The position numbers and the translations under genes are program-made. A DNA stretch of 62,042 bases from an uncultured bacterium. Its GTDB lineage: Bacteria > Cyanobacteriota > Vampirovibrionia > Gastranaerophilales > Gastranaerophilaceae. The stretch lies in the NCBI GenBank assembly GCA_949298985.1, contig CASFYV010000025.1, positions 1-62,042 of the forward strand, in the 5' to 3' direction. This document shows, piece after piece, positions 8,797 through 17,756 of the stretch (position 1 is the first letter of the stretch; every line of letters begins with the position of its first letter). Under the pieces are notes generated by a model. That model did no database searches. It was not told the DNA's origin and was given only the letters and a program-made list of their open reading frames with translations.

Positions 8797-9426
8797 TTAT
8801 TTTATATTAGGAAAAGCGTAAATAGTTCCGTCTTTTTCTCTCCATTTTAGATATCCTGTTTTTGGAGTTTTATCTATGTCAAATGCTGAAACTAAAGCCC
8901 AGTTACCTCGTACAGCTGTTAAATTTATTTGTTTTATATAATTTAATGTTGCTACAGTTTGTGAAAAATCATCGCTTTTTGATTTTAAAGCATTGATTTC
9001 TTCGGGAGCATCTTTTAAAATTCTTAAACCATATTTTCGTCCATACATATTATAAAAACTTAACCACGGTAGAAATTGAAATCTGTCTTCTGTTAAAACC
9101 CAACCTTTTGCTCCGGTCTTTTTATCATAAATAACTTCAACCCAACCTTCATCACCTATATCTGAAACATATAAAAAGCCTAATTTTTTTTCATTTAATA
9201 AGACAGCAAAAACACTGTCAGGCATGGTTTCTGAGGTATATTTAAATTCAAATTTTTTTATAATATTAGAATTTGCTTCAGGTTCTGAAAAGATTGTTAA
9301 ATTATCACCTGTTTGATACATACCAATTGCTTTTTTAGGGATTGAATCCATGTAAAAAGGCATTGTGTCAGCAAAAACTGAATTCATAAAGAACAGTGTT
9401 ATAATTAATAAAAATATTTTTTTCAT
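8797..9426 (-). CDS. Secreted SH3-like domain protein
   Basis: A 209-residue exported protein with a signal peptide at residues 1-19 (ending SVFA). The segment about 38-112 (GDNLTIFSEPEANSN, EGWVEVIYDKKTGAKGWV) has the SH3b pattern of short beta-strands with a conserved GWV. A second repeat-like region lies near 160-200 (RGNWALVSAFD, GYLKWREKDG). Bacterial SH3b domains usually bind peptidoglycan or act as protein-binding modules in the periplasm; no catalytic domain is visible. AGGAGA precedes the ATG. It is transcribed away from rsmH with 116 bp between them. Confidence 0.65.
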   Translation of the reverse strand: MKKIFLLIITLFFMNSVFADTMPFYMDSIPKKAIGMYQTGDNLTIFSEPEANSNIIKKFEFKYTSETMPDSVFAVLLNEKKLGFLYVSDIGDEGWVEVIYDKKTGAKGWVLTEDRFQFLPWLSFYNMYGRKYGLRILKDAPEEINALKSKSDDFSQTVATLNYIKQINLTAVRGNWALVSAFDIDKTPKTGYLKWREKDGTIYAFPNIK

Positions 9427-9542
9427 ATTTTCTCCTGTAAATTAAAGATATTGTAACATTTAATAATTTTTTCTACAAATACATTTTATATAAATCTCGA
9501 TTATAAATTTTGTTTTGATACAATTATTTTAGGAGAAATAAT

Positions 9543-10472
9543 ATGGATGATTTTAAACATTATACTGTAATGCTAAATGAAGCTGTTGATGCTTTGGAAT
9601 GTCAAGATGGTAAAATTTATGTAGATTGTACTTTAGGTGGCGGTGGTCATAGTGAATTAATATTGAAAAGGATTTCTCCGAATGGAAGGTTAATAGCTTT
9701 TGATATTGATGACGAGGCAATTAATCACGCTAAGAATCGATTAAAAGATTATTCAAATTTGACAATTGTTAAATCATCATATGTAAATATAAAACAAGAA
9801 TTAAAAAAATTAGGGATAGATAGAATTACCGGAGGAGTGATTTTAGATTTAGGAGCTTCTTATCATCAGCTTACTAAGGGAGAAAGAGGTTTTTCTTTTT
9901 CAAAGGATGCACTATTAGATATGAGATTTGATATGGATGCTGAATTTTCTGCATACGATGTTGTTAATAAGTATTCAGAAGATGATTTAGTCCGGATTTT
10001 TAGTGAATATGGAGAAGAAAGATTTTCGAAAAGAATTGCAAAAAAGATTGTGGAAACTCGAAGGATTAAAGCAATTAGAACAACGAAAGAGTTGGCTAAT
10101 CTCATTATTGAAGCGACTCCTCGTGTTAAGTCTAATATACACCCTGCTACAAGAGTGTTTCAGGCTATTAGGATAGAAGTTAATAATGAGTTAAAAAATG
10201 TAAATTTTGTATTGCATGATATATTGGATTTATTAACAGAAGGTGGTATAATTTCTGTAATAAGTTTTCATTCTTTAGAGGATAGGATAGTTAAACAAAT
10301 CTTCAAGTATGAGAGTAGTAAGTGCAGATGCAATGAGATGATTTGCAAATGCCCGCCGCCTAAGATTGAGTTAGTGAATAAGAAACCGATTATGGCGAGC
10401 GAAGAGGAGATAAAAGAAAATCCGCCATCACGAAGTGCAAAGTTAAGGGTAGTTAGAAAAATTCGAGATTGA
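9543..10472 (+). CDS. rsmH: 16S rRNA (cytosine(1402)-N(4))-methyltransferase
   Basis: The 309-residue protein is full length for RsmH (MraW), which uses S-adenosylmethionine to make N4-methyl-C1402 in 16S rRNA. Signatures in order are YTVMLNEAVDAL, the SAM loop VDCTLGGGGHSELIL, GVILDLGASYHQL, RGFSF then LDMRFDM, HPATRVFQAIRIEVN, SFHSLEDRIVKQ, and the C-terminal RSAKLRV. The ATG follows AGGAG. A likely -10 (TACAAT, 9519-9524) lies about 18 nt upstream, so the leader is very short. As in many bacterial division clusters it is followed directly by an ftsL-like gene, but no pbpB or mur genes come next, so the dcw cluster is truncated here. Confidence 0.97.
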   Translation: MDDFKHYTVMLNEAVDALECQDGKIYVDCTLGGGGHSELILKRISPNGRLIAFDIDDEAINHAKNRLKDYSNLTIVKSSYVNIKQELKKLGIDRITGGVILDLGASYHQLTKGERGFSFSKDALLDMRFDMDAEFSAYDVVNKYSEDDLVRIFSEYGEERFSKRIAKKIVETRRIKAIRTTKELANLIIEATPRVKSNIHPATRVFQAIRIEVNNELKNVNFVLHDILDLLTEGGIISVISFHSLEDRIVKQIFKYESSKCRCNEMICKCPPPKIELVNKKPIMASEEEIKENPPSRSAKLRVVRKIRD

Positions 10473-10504
10473 CGGCTGCTGTTTGGGAGTAGAGGAGTAT
10501 ATAG

Positions 10505-11038
10505 TTGGTTTCGGCTTTAAAATTGAATAATCACAACGAGAGTGGTTTAGTTTATTTTATTAAAAAATTTGCAAAAGAGAATAAAAAAGAGTACGTATCT
10601 AGTGAGCAGAATGGAAAAAAAGATTTTATTGATAAATCTATTCAAAAATTGGCTGTTAATAGTATAATAGAAGGGTACTTTCCGAAGGAGAATCTTGTAA
10701 GAGATATGGCGATAAAAAGAGTTAATAAAACTTTATGTGTCATTTTGAGTATGCTTATTGGTATTGTTATCGTAAGTTATTATTTTGTTATTTCTTGTGA
10801 GATGAAACTGAATGATTTAAGTAGACAGACTGTTATTTTAAATAATGAAAACGAAGAATTGCAAAATAAGTTAGATAGTTTAAAATCATTTAATAATGTA
10901 GATAAGACAATGGAAAAAACAAATATGCTTCAAAGAGCAGGACAAGTAATTGAAGCTCCTGAAGTTATTGTGGATAATTCTTCTAGAAGCAAAAAAATAT
11001 TTAAAAAGAAAATTTTTAATTATGCTATAGGGTTTTAG
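10505..11038 (+). CDS. FtsL-like single-pass coiled-coil protein
   Basis: A 177-residue protein with a charged N-terminal region of about 75 residues, one membrane helix (about 80-100, TLCVILSMLIGIVIVSYYFV) and a short periplasmic coiled coil (NDLSRQTVILNNENEELQNK). This topology, and the position 32 bp after rsmH, is that of FtsL, the divisome scaffold that pairs with FtsB and activates septal peptidoglycan synthesis. There is no strong family signature, so the call rests on topology and context. The start is a TTG with GAGGAG about 8 nt upstream. A strong bidirectional terminator follows at 11047-11092, ending the rsmH operon. Confidence 0.6.
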   Translation: MVSALKLNNHNESGLVYFIKKFAKENKKEYVSSEQNGKKDFIDKSIQKLAVNSIIEGYFPKENLVRDMAIKRVNKTLCVILSMLIGIVIVSYYFVISCEMKLNDLSRQTVILNNENEELQNKLDSLKSFNNVDKTMEKTNMLQRAGQVIEAPEVIVDNSSRSKKIFKKKIFNYAIGF

Positions 11039-11046
11039 TTGTAAAT

Positions 11047-11092
11047 AAAAAAAGGGCGGTCGATGTTAATTTAATATCGACCGCCCTTTTTT
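11047..11092. terminator. Bidirectional intrinsic terminator
   Basis: A perfect 11-bp stem (GGGCGGTCGAT, 11054-11064, with its complement 11076-11086) is flanked by an A-run on the left and a T-run on the right, so it serves both the rsmH operon and the convergent GH13 gene. Confidence 0.95.
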
Positions 11093-11094
11093 AT

Positions 11095-14000
11095 TTATTT
11101 TGCAATTATTGATAGCTTTTCTCCTTCAACAGGAATCTCTTTTTGTTTGTATGGATTAGAAGTGAAATTATATTGAGGATTAAAGTATTCTTTATGTTGT
11201 TTTCCTTTAAATACAATCTTTTTGATATGTTTTAAAATCATAACTCCATTTTTAGAAGTTAAACCATCCATAACGATTTTACCGCCACCTTCTTTTACGA
11301 TTCCACGCATACCGTTACCTAAATCTTTGACAACATATTTAGCTTTATCTCTTGCATTTGCATTCATAAATACTGTGCCAACAGGGATTGAAACTCCTGC
11401 TGCAAGTAGAATTGAATCTACTTCTGTTTTTGGTTGAATTGGAACGTATTTATTTTCTGGATTAATAGAATCTATGTTGTTTTCTTCAAAGAATTTTTTG
11501 CGTTTTTCTTCGGTATCTAAACCATATTTTGCGAAGTAATCAACTCTATTACCGAATTCGACATCTCCTGCATTCATTAATGTAACGGTCATATCTCCAT
11601 TAGCATTTTGCATCATATATGCAATTTTTGCCAATTCTTTAGATAATTCTCTACGTTCATTTTCTAAAGATTCTCTTGTTTTAGAATCTAATGATTTGTT
11701 ACCGTTTAATTCATCATTAATTTGGTAAATACGTCCTTGAACGGCATCTCTATTTTTAGAGTTTGTTAGAACATCTAAAGCATATGGAGTTCCGTTATTG
11801 AGTGCTTCCATTTCTTTATCTGAACGAGTTTTTATTGTTTCGTTCATTCTATTCATAACTGTTTTTCTATAGTTACCAATTAAATTATCTTCGTTTAATT
11901 GTTCCCAAGGAAGAGCATTTCTGTTTTGAAGATAAATGTTTTTAGCTTTTTCTTCATATCCGCTCATTGCTAATTCATCACCTGCAAACATTGTTGGAAT
12001 ACCGAATAAACCTTTTAAATATTCCATTATCATCTCAGCTTTTGCTTCTGCTGGTTCTGTTGCTGCTTTATAAACATTATCAATTATTGCGTCTTTATTA
12101 GTTATTTCATGACCTGATTTATATTCAGCTTGTTTTATTGCCATTGTAATAGCTGTTCTTATATCTCTTGCTGCATAACCATTTTTTCTCATTGCATTTA
12201 CTGGATCTTCGATTTTTGGTAGTTCTGATGAATTATTTTTTACAGTATTTTCATCATATTTTTCTACAAAATCTTTTACTGCAGAAAATATTGCATTTTT
12301 GGCTCCTTGAGATTTTCCTGAAGCTACATATGAATCTCTAATTAATGCTGCAAGATTTACTGTATATAAGTTGTAGTTATTATAAATTTCTGAATTACTT
12401 ACAGTAGAATCTGATATATCTTCAATTTTATCTTTTTTATTAAGAAGCATATTGGCTAGTTTTCTATTATGAATACTTTGAGAATCTTCTCCTGAGAAAT
12501 AGCCTTTTACAAGATAATTTCTAAAATTATTATTAGCATTTTCTTGTATTGATTTTAATAATTCAGATTTTTCTGTTTCGGTAAGTTTTAATCCGTATTT
12601 TTCTTCTGCAATTTTTGTTATTTCATTAAAAGCGTTTTTAATACTTGATAATTCTTTAATATTAATAACTTGGAAATTATTAGTAACACCTTCTCCTAAG
12701 TAGTTACCATTTGCTAAATCAACAATTGCAGAATTGATTAATTTTCTATCATTATCAGATACGATGTTTTTAAGATCGTTATTAAGAACATCTTTAAGTA
12801 ATTTGCTCATTGCGATAGCTTTGGTACTTAAAGTTCTAAAGTATTCTTGATTAGCTGCATTTAGTTTTAATTCAATAGGCATTTCTTCAATTGATTTTGA
12901 ATCTGATAAAACTTGTAGAGCATCTAATCTATGTTGAACTTTATCTCCATTATCGTGGAATAGTTTCATATCTAAAGCTAAACCGTGAATTAATCTTGGT
13001 TTATCATGGTTACCCATAAATGTATATAAATTTCTTAAATAATCCACACTTCTTGTTTGAAGTAATAAATCCATACGATTTCTAAATCTATCGTGGTTAG
13101 GAGATTCTCCGCTGCCTTCATCAAAAGATGGAGCAAAAATTGTTAATAAATCTGTGAAGAAATAAGAGTATCCTGCTTCTGATGTAATACCTGTTTCGTT
13201 AAAGAATTTTGCTAAAGCATCAGGTTCTCCGTTAAATTTAGGATTATTTACGTTTGTATCACCGTTATATGGACAAGAATTTGGCCCATAAGTACTTTTC
13301 ATTAAATCAGGGATATCAGTAATTTCAGCAACTATGTATGAATTAGGGTTTTCTGATTTAACTCCTTGAACGAATTTTGTCCAGAATTTTATAACATCGT
13401 TCCAGTTATCGTTAAAATCGTTATCACCGTTTCTAATTGCATCCATGTCCATTACGTCTTTTGCTGCATCTAATCTCCAATCAAGTCCTAGAGCTGATCT
13501 TTCATTTAGAGCTTCTGCTATTCTGAAACTAGCGGTATCTGTTCCATTGATTCTTTTTGATACAGAGTTTGCGACATATGAAATATCTTCTTTTGATAAG
13601 TTTCTTAAACCTTTTTGCATTTTATTTGCTAACATCTCTGCTTCGTCTTCAGGATTGTGAGCATTGATTTTTAAAGATTTTAAAGTTGTATCATTTTTTA
13701 GTTTGTCATAATCGTAAGTTATTTCGCCGTTTGATAATATTTTTGTTTGTAATTTATCGCCTGTAAGAGATTTTAAGAATGCGTATTTTGTAATATCTTG
13801 TCCGATTAAATATATTACATATTCTCCGTATTCAGTATAATCTCCATTAGCATCTAATAATTTTTCATTAGAATTTTTGTTAACTTCTTTGATTATTGCA
13901 TCTGCAAAATCTTTAATTTCATTATTAAATAAGCTATTTACTTTTTTATAATTTTTAGAATAAGGTTCTACAAGATGGGGATTATTATTTTTCATTAAAT

Positions 14001-15936
14001 CAAATCTTGAAACCCCGATTGTTTCATCTGTAGTTGCACGATTTGAGAAATAAGAAGTTGATAATACACCAACAGTGTTTTCTCCAAATTCTAATGCATC
14101 TAAAGGCATTTTCATTAATGATTTTACAGTTACATCATCTTTTTGTAAGTTACCTTTTGTTTTTAATAAGTATTGAGCATTTAAAATGTTATTTAAAACT
14201 TTATCAGAAATTTTTGCTTCTTGAGGAAGTTTACCTTCTTCGATAAGTTTATTGATACCATCAACTGTTTTTACTCCGCTTACGGTTTGTGCGATGTACA
14301 TTTTTTGTATGTCATTAACTTTAGCTGTCCAATATTTACCTGCTTGAATTGCCATATCTTGAACTTCTCTAGCACCACGTTCTATCATTTGTTGTTCGTG
14401 ATATCTTTGAGCTCTATCAGGCATTGCTTTTAAAAGTTTTTCATCATAACCTGAGATATGATAATTCATTTTTACCATATCAGTGTTTGCATCCCAAGTT
14501 ACAAATCCGCCTTCTGTTTTCTTATCTATTTTAAAATTAGAAAATTGAGAAGCTAAAATTGTTCCTTCAGAGGTATCTAATTTAATATTTTTTCCTTCTT
14601 TTTTGTTTAGGTCATTAATTAGTTCAATTCTATTATCGTATTCTTTAGGATTAATTTGGAATACGTAATTTATAATTGTATCATCATGACTGTTAATAGA
14701 TAATTCATTTCCTGATTTTATATTTTTGTAAGTATCAATTGCTTTATCTAAAGCTTTTACTTGCTCATCACCAGCTTGTGATGCATCATAAATTTGATAC
14801 AAAGTTTCTTTATTTGCATCATAATCACTATTTGCTATTTTTTTGTAAGTTCCATCTGCTTGTAGTTCATATTTATAAGGTGCATTAATTATTCTATGTC
14901 TTAGGTTTTTGCTATTTTGAGGGACAACTCCTAAGCCTAAGTTTGTATCCTTAATGCTGTTCATTCTAAACCAATAGTAAGATTGAGGTTTTTTCTCTGC
15001 CCATCTTAAAGCATGTTGGAAATGGATACCTTCAAGACCTTCAGAAGTAAACGTTCCATCATATACATATTTCATTCCGTTAGAATATAAATCTCTGAAA
15101 AATGATGCAAAGTTTTCGGTATTTCCCATTCTTGAAGCAATTTGCATATTATTTTTGTTCCAATAGCTGTGAGATGAAACGCTGTCACCGTTTGCAATTG
15201 GAGTTGTAAATAAAACTTTATATCCGTTTTGTTTTAGATATGGAATACCTTTTTGTAATCCTGCAATAGAACCATCAAATCTATTAGAAAATGTTCTTAT
15301 AGCTCCTTCCATTTCTTTTTGATAGTTAGAGTCATAATAAATTTCGCCTGTATTAGGTTCTGAAAAACCTCTATACATAGCTCCAGGCTTGAAGGAATCA
15401 GGTATTGCTAAATATCCCGCTCCTTGTACCATAGGAGTTGTACCTTTTCTTGTAACTAAAGTGTATTTATAGTTTTCAACAGGATCTTGATATCTTTCAT
15501 AAGCTTTTGTTACATTCCCGTCTTTATCTTTAACTTGATGCCAAGTTTTATCGTTATGAATTCTAAATCCATACTCATCTCCGAGAGATTTTATTTTAAC
15601 ACCAGTATCAGGACCTTCATATACAATCTCGCCTGTTTCTTTGTTTTTTCTTACTATTTTATAAGCGAAAGGAGCATCTTTATCTAAATTAGTAATGTCT
15701 TGTAAATTAACTTCTATACCTTCTGGTTTTAAGAAAAATGATGTAAGAGGAGTTTCATCTATTTTATAATTGTATTTTTCTGTAGGAACCGCTCTAAAGA
15801 TTTGTACTTCACAGGTTTCTTTATCACTATCGTATGGATAGTTAAATTTCATAATAGTTTCACCAACATTGTTTTTTATATGTTGATAACCTTTAAACCC
15901 TAAATTTGATACACCGTTAATTTTATTTACAAACAC
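11095..15936 (-). CDS. Giant intracellular GH13 (alpha-amylase family) protein
   Basis: A 1613-residue protein without a signal peptide. The N-terminal part (about 20-170) is beta-rich. A split GH13 (beta/alpha)8 barrel follows: YLKQNGYKVLFTTPIAN then KYVYDGTFTSEG (region I, D293), LDWRLDAAKDV (region II, R821 and nucleophile D823), YIVAEITD (region III acid E871) and FMGNHDKPR (region IV, H977 and D978). The catalytic triad is therefore intact, but regions I and II are about 530 residues apart against about 100 in ordinary alpha-amylases. GIPTMFAGDELAMSGYEE near residue 1310 is typical of the barrel end. It probably acts on alpha-glucans in the cytoplasm. The N-terminus has the motif SNLGFKGYQ. 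The start is GTG with AAGGAG. Confidence 0.85.
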   Translation of the reverse strand: MFVNKINGVSNLGFKGYQHIKNNVGETIMKFNYPYDSDKETCEVQIFRAVPTEKYNYKIDETPLTSFFLKPEGIEVNLQDITNLDKDAPFAYKIVRKNKETGEIVYEGPDTGVKIKSLGDEYGFRIHNDKTWHQVKDKDGNVTKAYERYQDPVENYKYTLVTRKGTTPMVQGAGYLAIPDSFKPGAMYRGFSEPNTGEIYYDSNYQKEMEGAIRTFSNRFDGSIAGLQKGIPYLKQNGYKVLFTTPIANGDSVSSHSYWNKNNMQIASRMGNTENFASFFRDLYSNGMKYVYDGTFTSEGLEGIHFQHALRWAEKKPQSYYWFRMNSIKDTNLGLGVVPQNSKNLRHRIINAPYKYELQADGTYKKIANSDYDANKETLYQIYDASQAGDEQVKALDKAIDTYKNIKSGNELSINSHDDTIINYVFQINPKEYDNRIELINDLNKKEGKNIKLDTSEGTILASQFSNFKIDKKTEGGFVTWDANTDMVKMNYHISGYDEKLLKAMPDRAQRYHEQQMIERGAREVQDMAIQAGKYWTAKVNDIQKMYIAQTVSGVKTVDGINKLIEEGKLPQEAKISDKVLNNILNAQYLLKTKGNLQKDDVTVKSLMKMPLDALEFGENTVGVLSTSYFSNRATTDETIGVSRFDLMKNNNPHLVEPYSKNYKKVNSLFNNEIKDFADAIIKEVNKNSNEKLLDANGDYTEYGEYVIYLIGQDITKYAFLKSLTGDKLQTKILSNGEITYDYDKLKNDTTLKSLKINAHNPEDEAEMLANKMQKGLRNLSKEDISYVANSVSKRINGTDTASFRIAEALNERSALGLDWRLDAAKDVMDMDAIRNGDNDFNDNWNDVIKFWTKFVQGVKSENPNSYIVAEITDIPDLMKSTYGPNSCPYNGDTNVNNPKFNGEPDALAKFFNETGITSEAGYSYFFTDLLTIFAPSFDEGSGESPNHDRFRNRMDLLLQTRSVDYLRNLYTFMGNHDKPRLIHGLALDMKLFHDNGDKVQHRLDALQVLSDSKSIEEMPIELKLNAANQEYFRTLSTKAIAMSKLLKDVLNNDLKNIVSDNDRKLINSAIVDLANGNYLGEGVTNNFQVINIKELSSIKNAFNEITKIAEEKYGLKLTETEKSELLKSIQENANNNFRNYLVKGYFSGEDSQSIHNRKLANMLLNKKDKIEDISDSTVSNSEIYNNYNLYTVNLAALIRDSYVASGKSQGAKNAIFSAVKDFVEKYDENTVKNNSSELPKIEDPVNAMRKNGYAARDIRTAITMAIKQAEYKSGHEITNKDAIIDNVYKAATEPAEAKAEMIMEYLKGLFGIPTMFAGDELAMSGYEEKAKNIYLQNRNALPWEQLNEDNLIGNYRKTVMNRMNETIKTRSDKEMEALNNGTPYALDVLTNSKNRDAVQGRIYQINDELNGNKSLDSKTRESLENERRELSKELAKIAYMMQNANGDMTVTLMNAGDVEFGNRVDYFAKYGLDTEEKRKKFFEENNIDSINPENKYVPIQPKTEVDSILLAAGVSIPVGTVFMNANARDKAKYVVKDLGNGMRGIVKEGGGKIVMDGLTSKNGVMILKHIKKIVFKGKQHKEYFNPQYNFTSNPYKQKEIPVEGEKLSIIAK

Positions 15937-16096
15937 TTTCGAAACTCCTTCTATAAATATAAAGATTGTAAAAAAAATATTTTTGCCTAAATCTCAGGCA
16001 TGCAAATGAAAAATTTTACAAAATTTAATATTATATATAATACACAGTATGCTTGGATTATATAATGAACAAAATCTAAAGTAAAGGACAATAGAA

Positions 16097-17443
16097 CTAG
16101 ATATCTACGCCAGACATCATATCAATCAGTGTATCAATTGTATTTTGCATATTTACACTGTCGGTAGTTCTTTGTTGTAAAAAAGCATTGATTTTAGGCA
16201 TCATCTCTATTGCAATGTCTAGTTTGGGGTTAGTTCCAGGTTGATACATCCCAACATCAATCAAATCTTTGTTTTCTCTATACATTGACATGATTTTTCT
16301 TAATTTAGAAGCCGCTTCTTTGTGTGGTTGAGATGCAATAGCAGACATAAGTCTTGAGATACTTCCTAAAATATCTATTGCAGGATAGTGGTTAGCTTCG
16401 GCAACTTTTCTTGACAAAAATATGTGACCATCGGTAATACCACGCACCGTATCTACAATAGGGTCATTAATATCGTCACCTTCCATAAGTACTGTGTAAA
16501 AAGCTGTTATTGAACCCTTAGGACTGTTGCCGGCTCTTTCAAGAACTTTTTGAAGCCAAGAAAATATTGAAGGAGGGTATCCTTTCATTGTTGGAGGTTC
16601 TCCAATAGAAAGACCAACTTCACGACCTGCCATAGCACAACGAGTTACCGTATCGGTCATCAAAAATACTTTTTTACCCTGATCTCTAAAGTATTCACAT
16701 ACTGCTGTTGCTGTTAAAAGACATTTTTGTCTGATTAAAGGTGGTTGATCACCTGTTGAACAAACTAGAACAGATTTTTTCATACCCTCCGGACCAAGAG
16801 CATCTTCAACAAATTCTTTAACTTCTCTTCCACGTTCTCCGATTAGTGCAACTACGTTAACGTCAGCGTCAGAATTTCTGGCAATCATACCAAGCAATGT
16901 ACTTTTCCCGACTCCTGAACCTGCAAATAATCCCATACGCTGTCCGCATCCAAATGTCAGACAAGAGTCTATTGCTCTTACTCCAGTTGAAAACATTTCT
17001 GTAATAATTGGTCTTTCGAATGGACCTGGAGGAGGCCCCTCTACAGGACGCCAAGTTGCTCCTTCTAAATCCAAAGGTTTTCCGTCTATTGGTTCTCCCA
17101 TAGGGTTTATTAGTCTGCCTAAAAGAAAATCTCCAACAGGAATTATAATTGGTTTTCCTGTTGTTTGTACTAAGCTTCCTTGACCGATTCCTGCTCCGTC
17201 ATATAAAAGTAATAATTGTGCTACATCACCTTTAAATGCTACAACTTCTGCTGGTTTTTTCTCTCCGTTTGCAGCTTCAATATAGCATAAATCTCCGATT
17301 TTAAGTCCCGGAAGTTTTACTTCTACAGTTAAACCGAGTAATTTAGATACACTACCTTTAAATTGATATAAGTCAAGGTTCTCGATTTTTTCTCGAACCT
17401 TGACTTTTAGATTATCTAAATACTCTTGATTAACTCCATCCAT
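16097..17443 (-). CDS. fliI: FliI/SctN-family export ATPase
   Basis: The 448-residue protein matches the flagellar/type III secretion ATPase family: Walker A GSGVGKST (175-182), the GERGREVKEF motif, a Walker B aspartate in KKVFLMTDTVTR, EPPTMKGYPPSIFSWL, and the C-terminal GSISRLM. FliI energises substrate unfolding at the export gate; SctN does the same in type III secretion. No other flagellar or secretion gene is near: the neighbours are a GH13 protein and an FAD oxidoreductase. Which system it serves cannot be told here. F1/V-type subunits are less likely because of the FliI-specific GYPPSIFSWL stretch. There is no clear Shine-Dalgarno before the ATG. Confidence 0.85.
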   Translation of the reverse strand: MDGVNQEYLDNLKVKVREKIENLDLYQFKGSVSKLLGLTVEVKLPGLKIGDLCYIEAANGEKKPAEVVAFKGDVAQLLLLYDGAGIGQGSLVQTTGKPIIIPVGDFLLGRLINPMGEPIDGKPLDLEGATWRPVEGPPPGPFERPIITEMFSTGVRAIDSCLTFGCGQRMGLFAGSGVGKSTLLGMIARNSDADVNVVALIGERGREVKEFVEDALGPEGMKKSVLVCSTGDQPPLIRQKCLLTATAVCEYFRDQGKKVFLMTDTVTRCAMAGREVGLSIGEPPTMKGYPPSIFSWLQKVLERAGNSPKGSITAFYTVLMEGDDINDPIVDTVRGITDGHIFLSRKVAEANHYPAIDILGSISRLMSAIASQPHKEAASKLRKIMSMYRENKDLIDVGMYQPGTNPKLDIAIEMMPKINAFLQQRTTDSVNMQNTIDTLIDMMSGVDI

Positions 17444-17487
17444 ATTTTTATTTTATCATATTTTTTATGTGTAAGTAAACTAGTGAC

Positions 17488-17540
17488 TGGTCAATAGTTA
17501 ATAGTGAGTGGTGAATAGTGAATAGTGAATAGTGAATAGA
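17488..17540. repeat. Short AATAGTG tandem repeat tract
   Basis: Repeated GTGAATA-type heptamers (GAATAGTGAATAGTGAATAG and variants) lie just downstream of the 51-bp repeat array. The same GTGAATAG words recur in the 111-bp direct repeats near 36.8 and 38.1 kb, pointing to a dispersed low-complexity family. Confidence 0.7.
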
Positions 17541-17567
17541 TTGTTAACTACTTCTAACACTAATCCT

Positions 17568-17755
17568 GTAATCATACTTGCCAATCCAATACATTTACCC
17601 CCTTTTAACGCCAAGCTTGTAATCATACTTACCAGCCCAATACATTTACCCCCTTTTAACGCCAAGCTTGTAATCATACTTACCAATCCAATACATTTAC
17701 CCCCTTTTAACGCCAAGCTTGTAATCATACTTACCAGCCCAATACATTTACCCCC
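17568..17755. repeat. 51-bp tandem repeat, about 3.7 copies
   Basis: Copies begin at 17568, 17619, 17670 and 17721. The last is incomplete, stopping after its CCCCC, 2 bp before the FAD oxidoreductase stop codon. Copies differ at one or two positions: copies 1 and 3 have CCAATCC where copies 2 and 4 have CCAGCCC, an alternating pattern suggesting duplication of a 102-bp dimer. Because 51 is a multiple of three the array is open in several frames on both strands; no frame has a convincing start or protein-like sequence, so I treat it as non-coding. Confidence 0.95.
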
Positions 17756-17756
17756 T

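Noticed and set aside
17568..17755. CRISPR array
   Set aside because: The 51-bp units are contiguous without spacers. The 88-bp array at 35.7-36.0 kb is likewise contiguous, and no cas genes are present.
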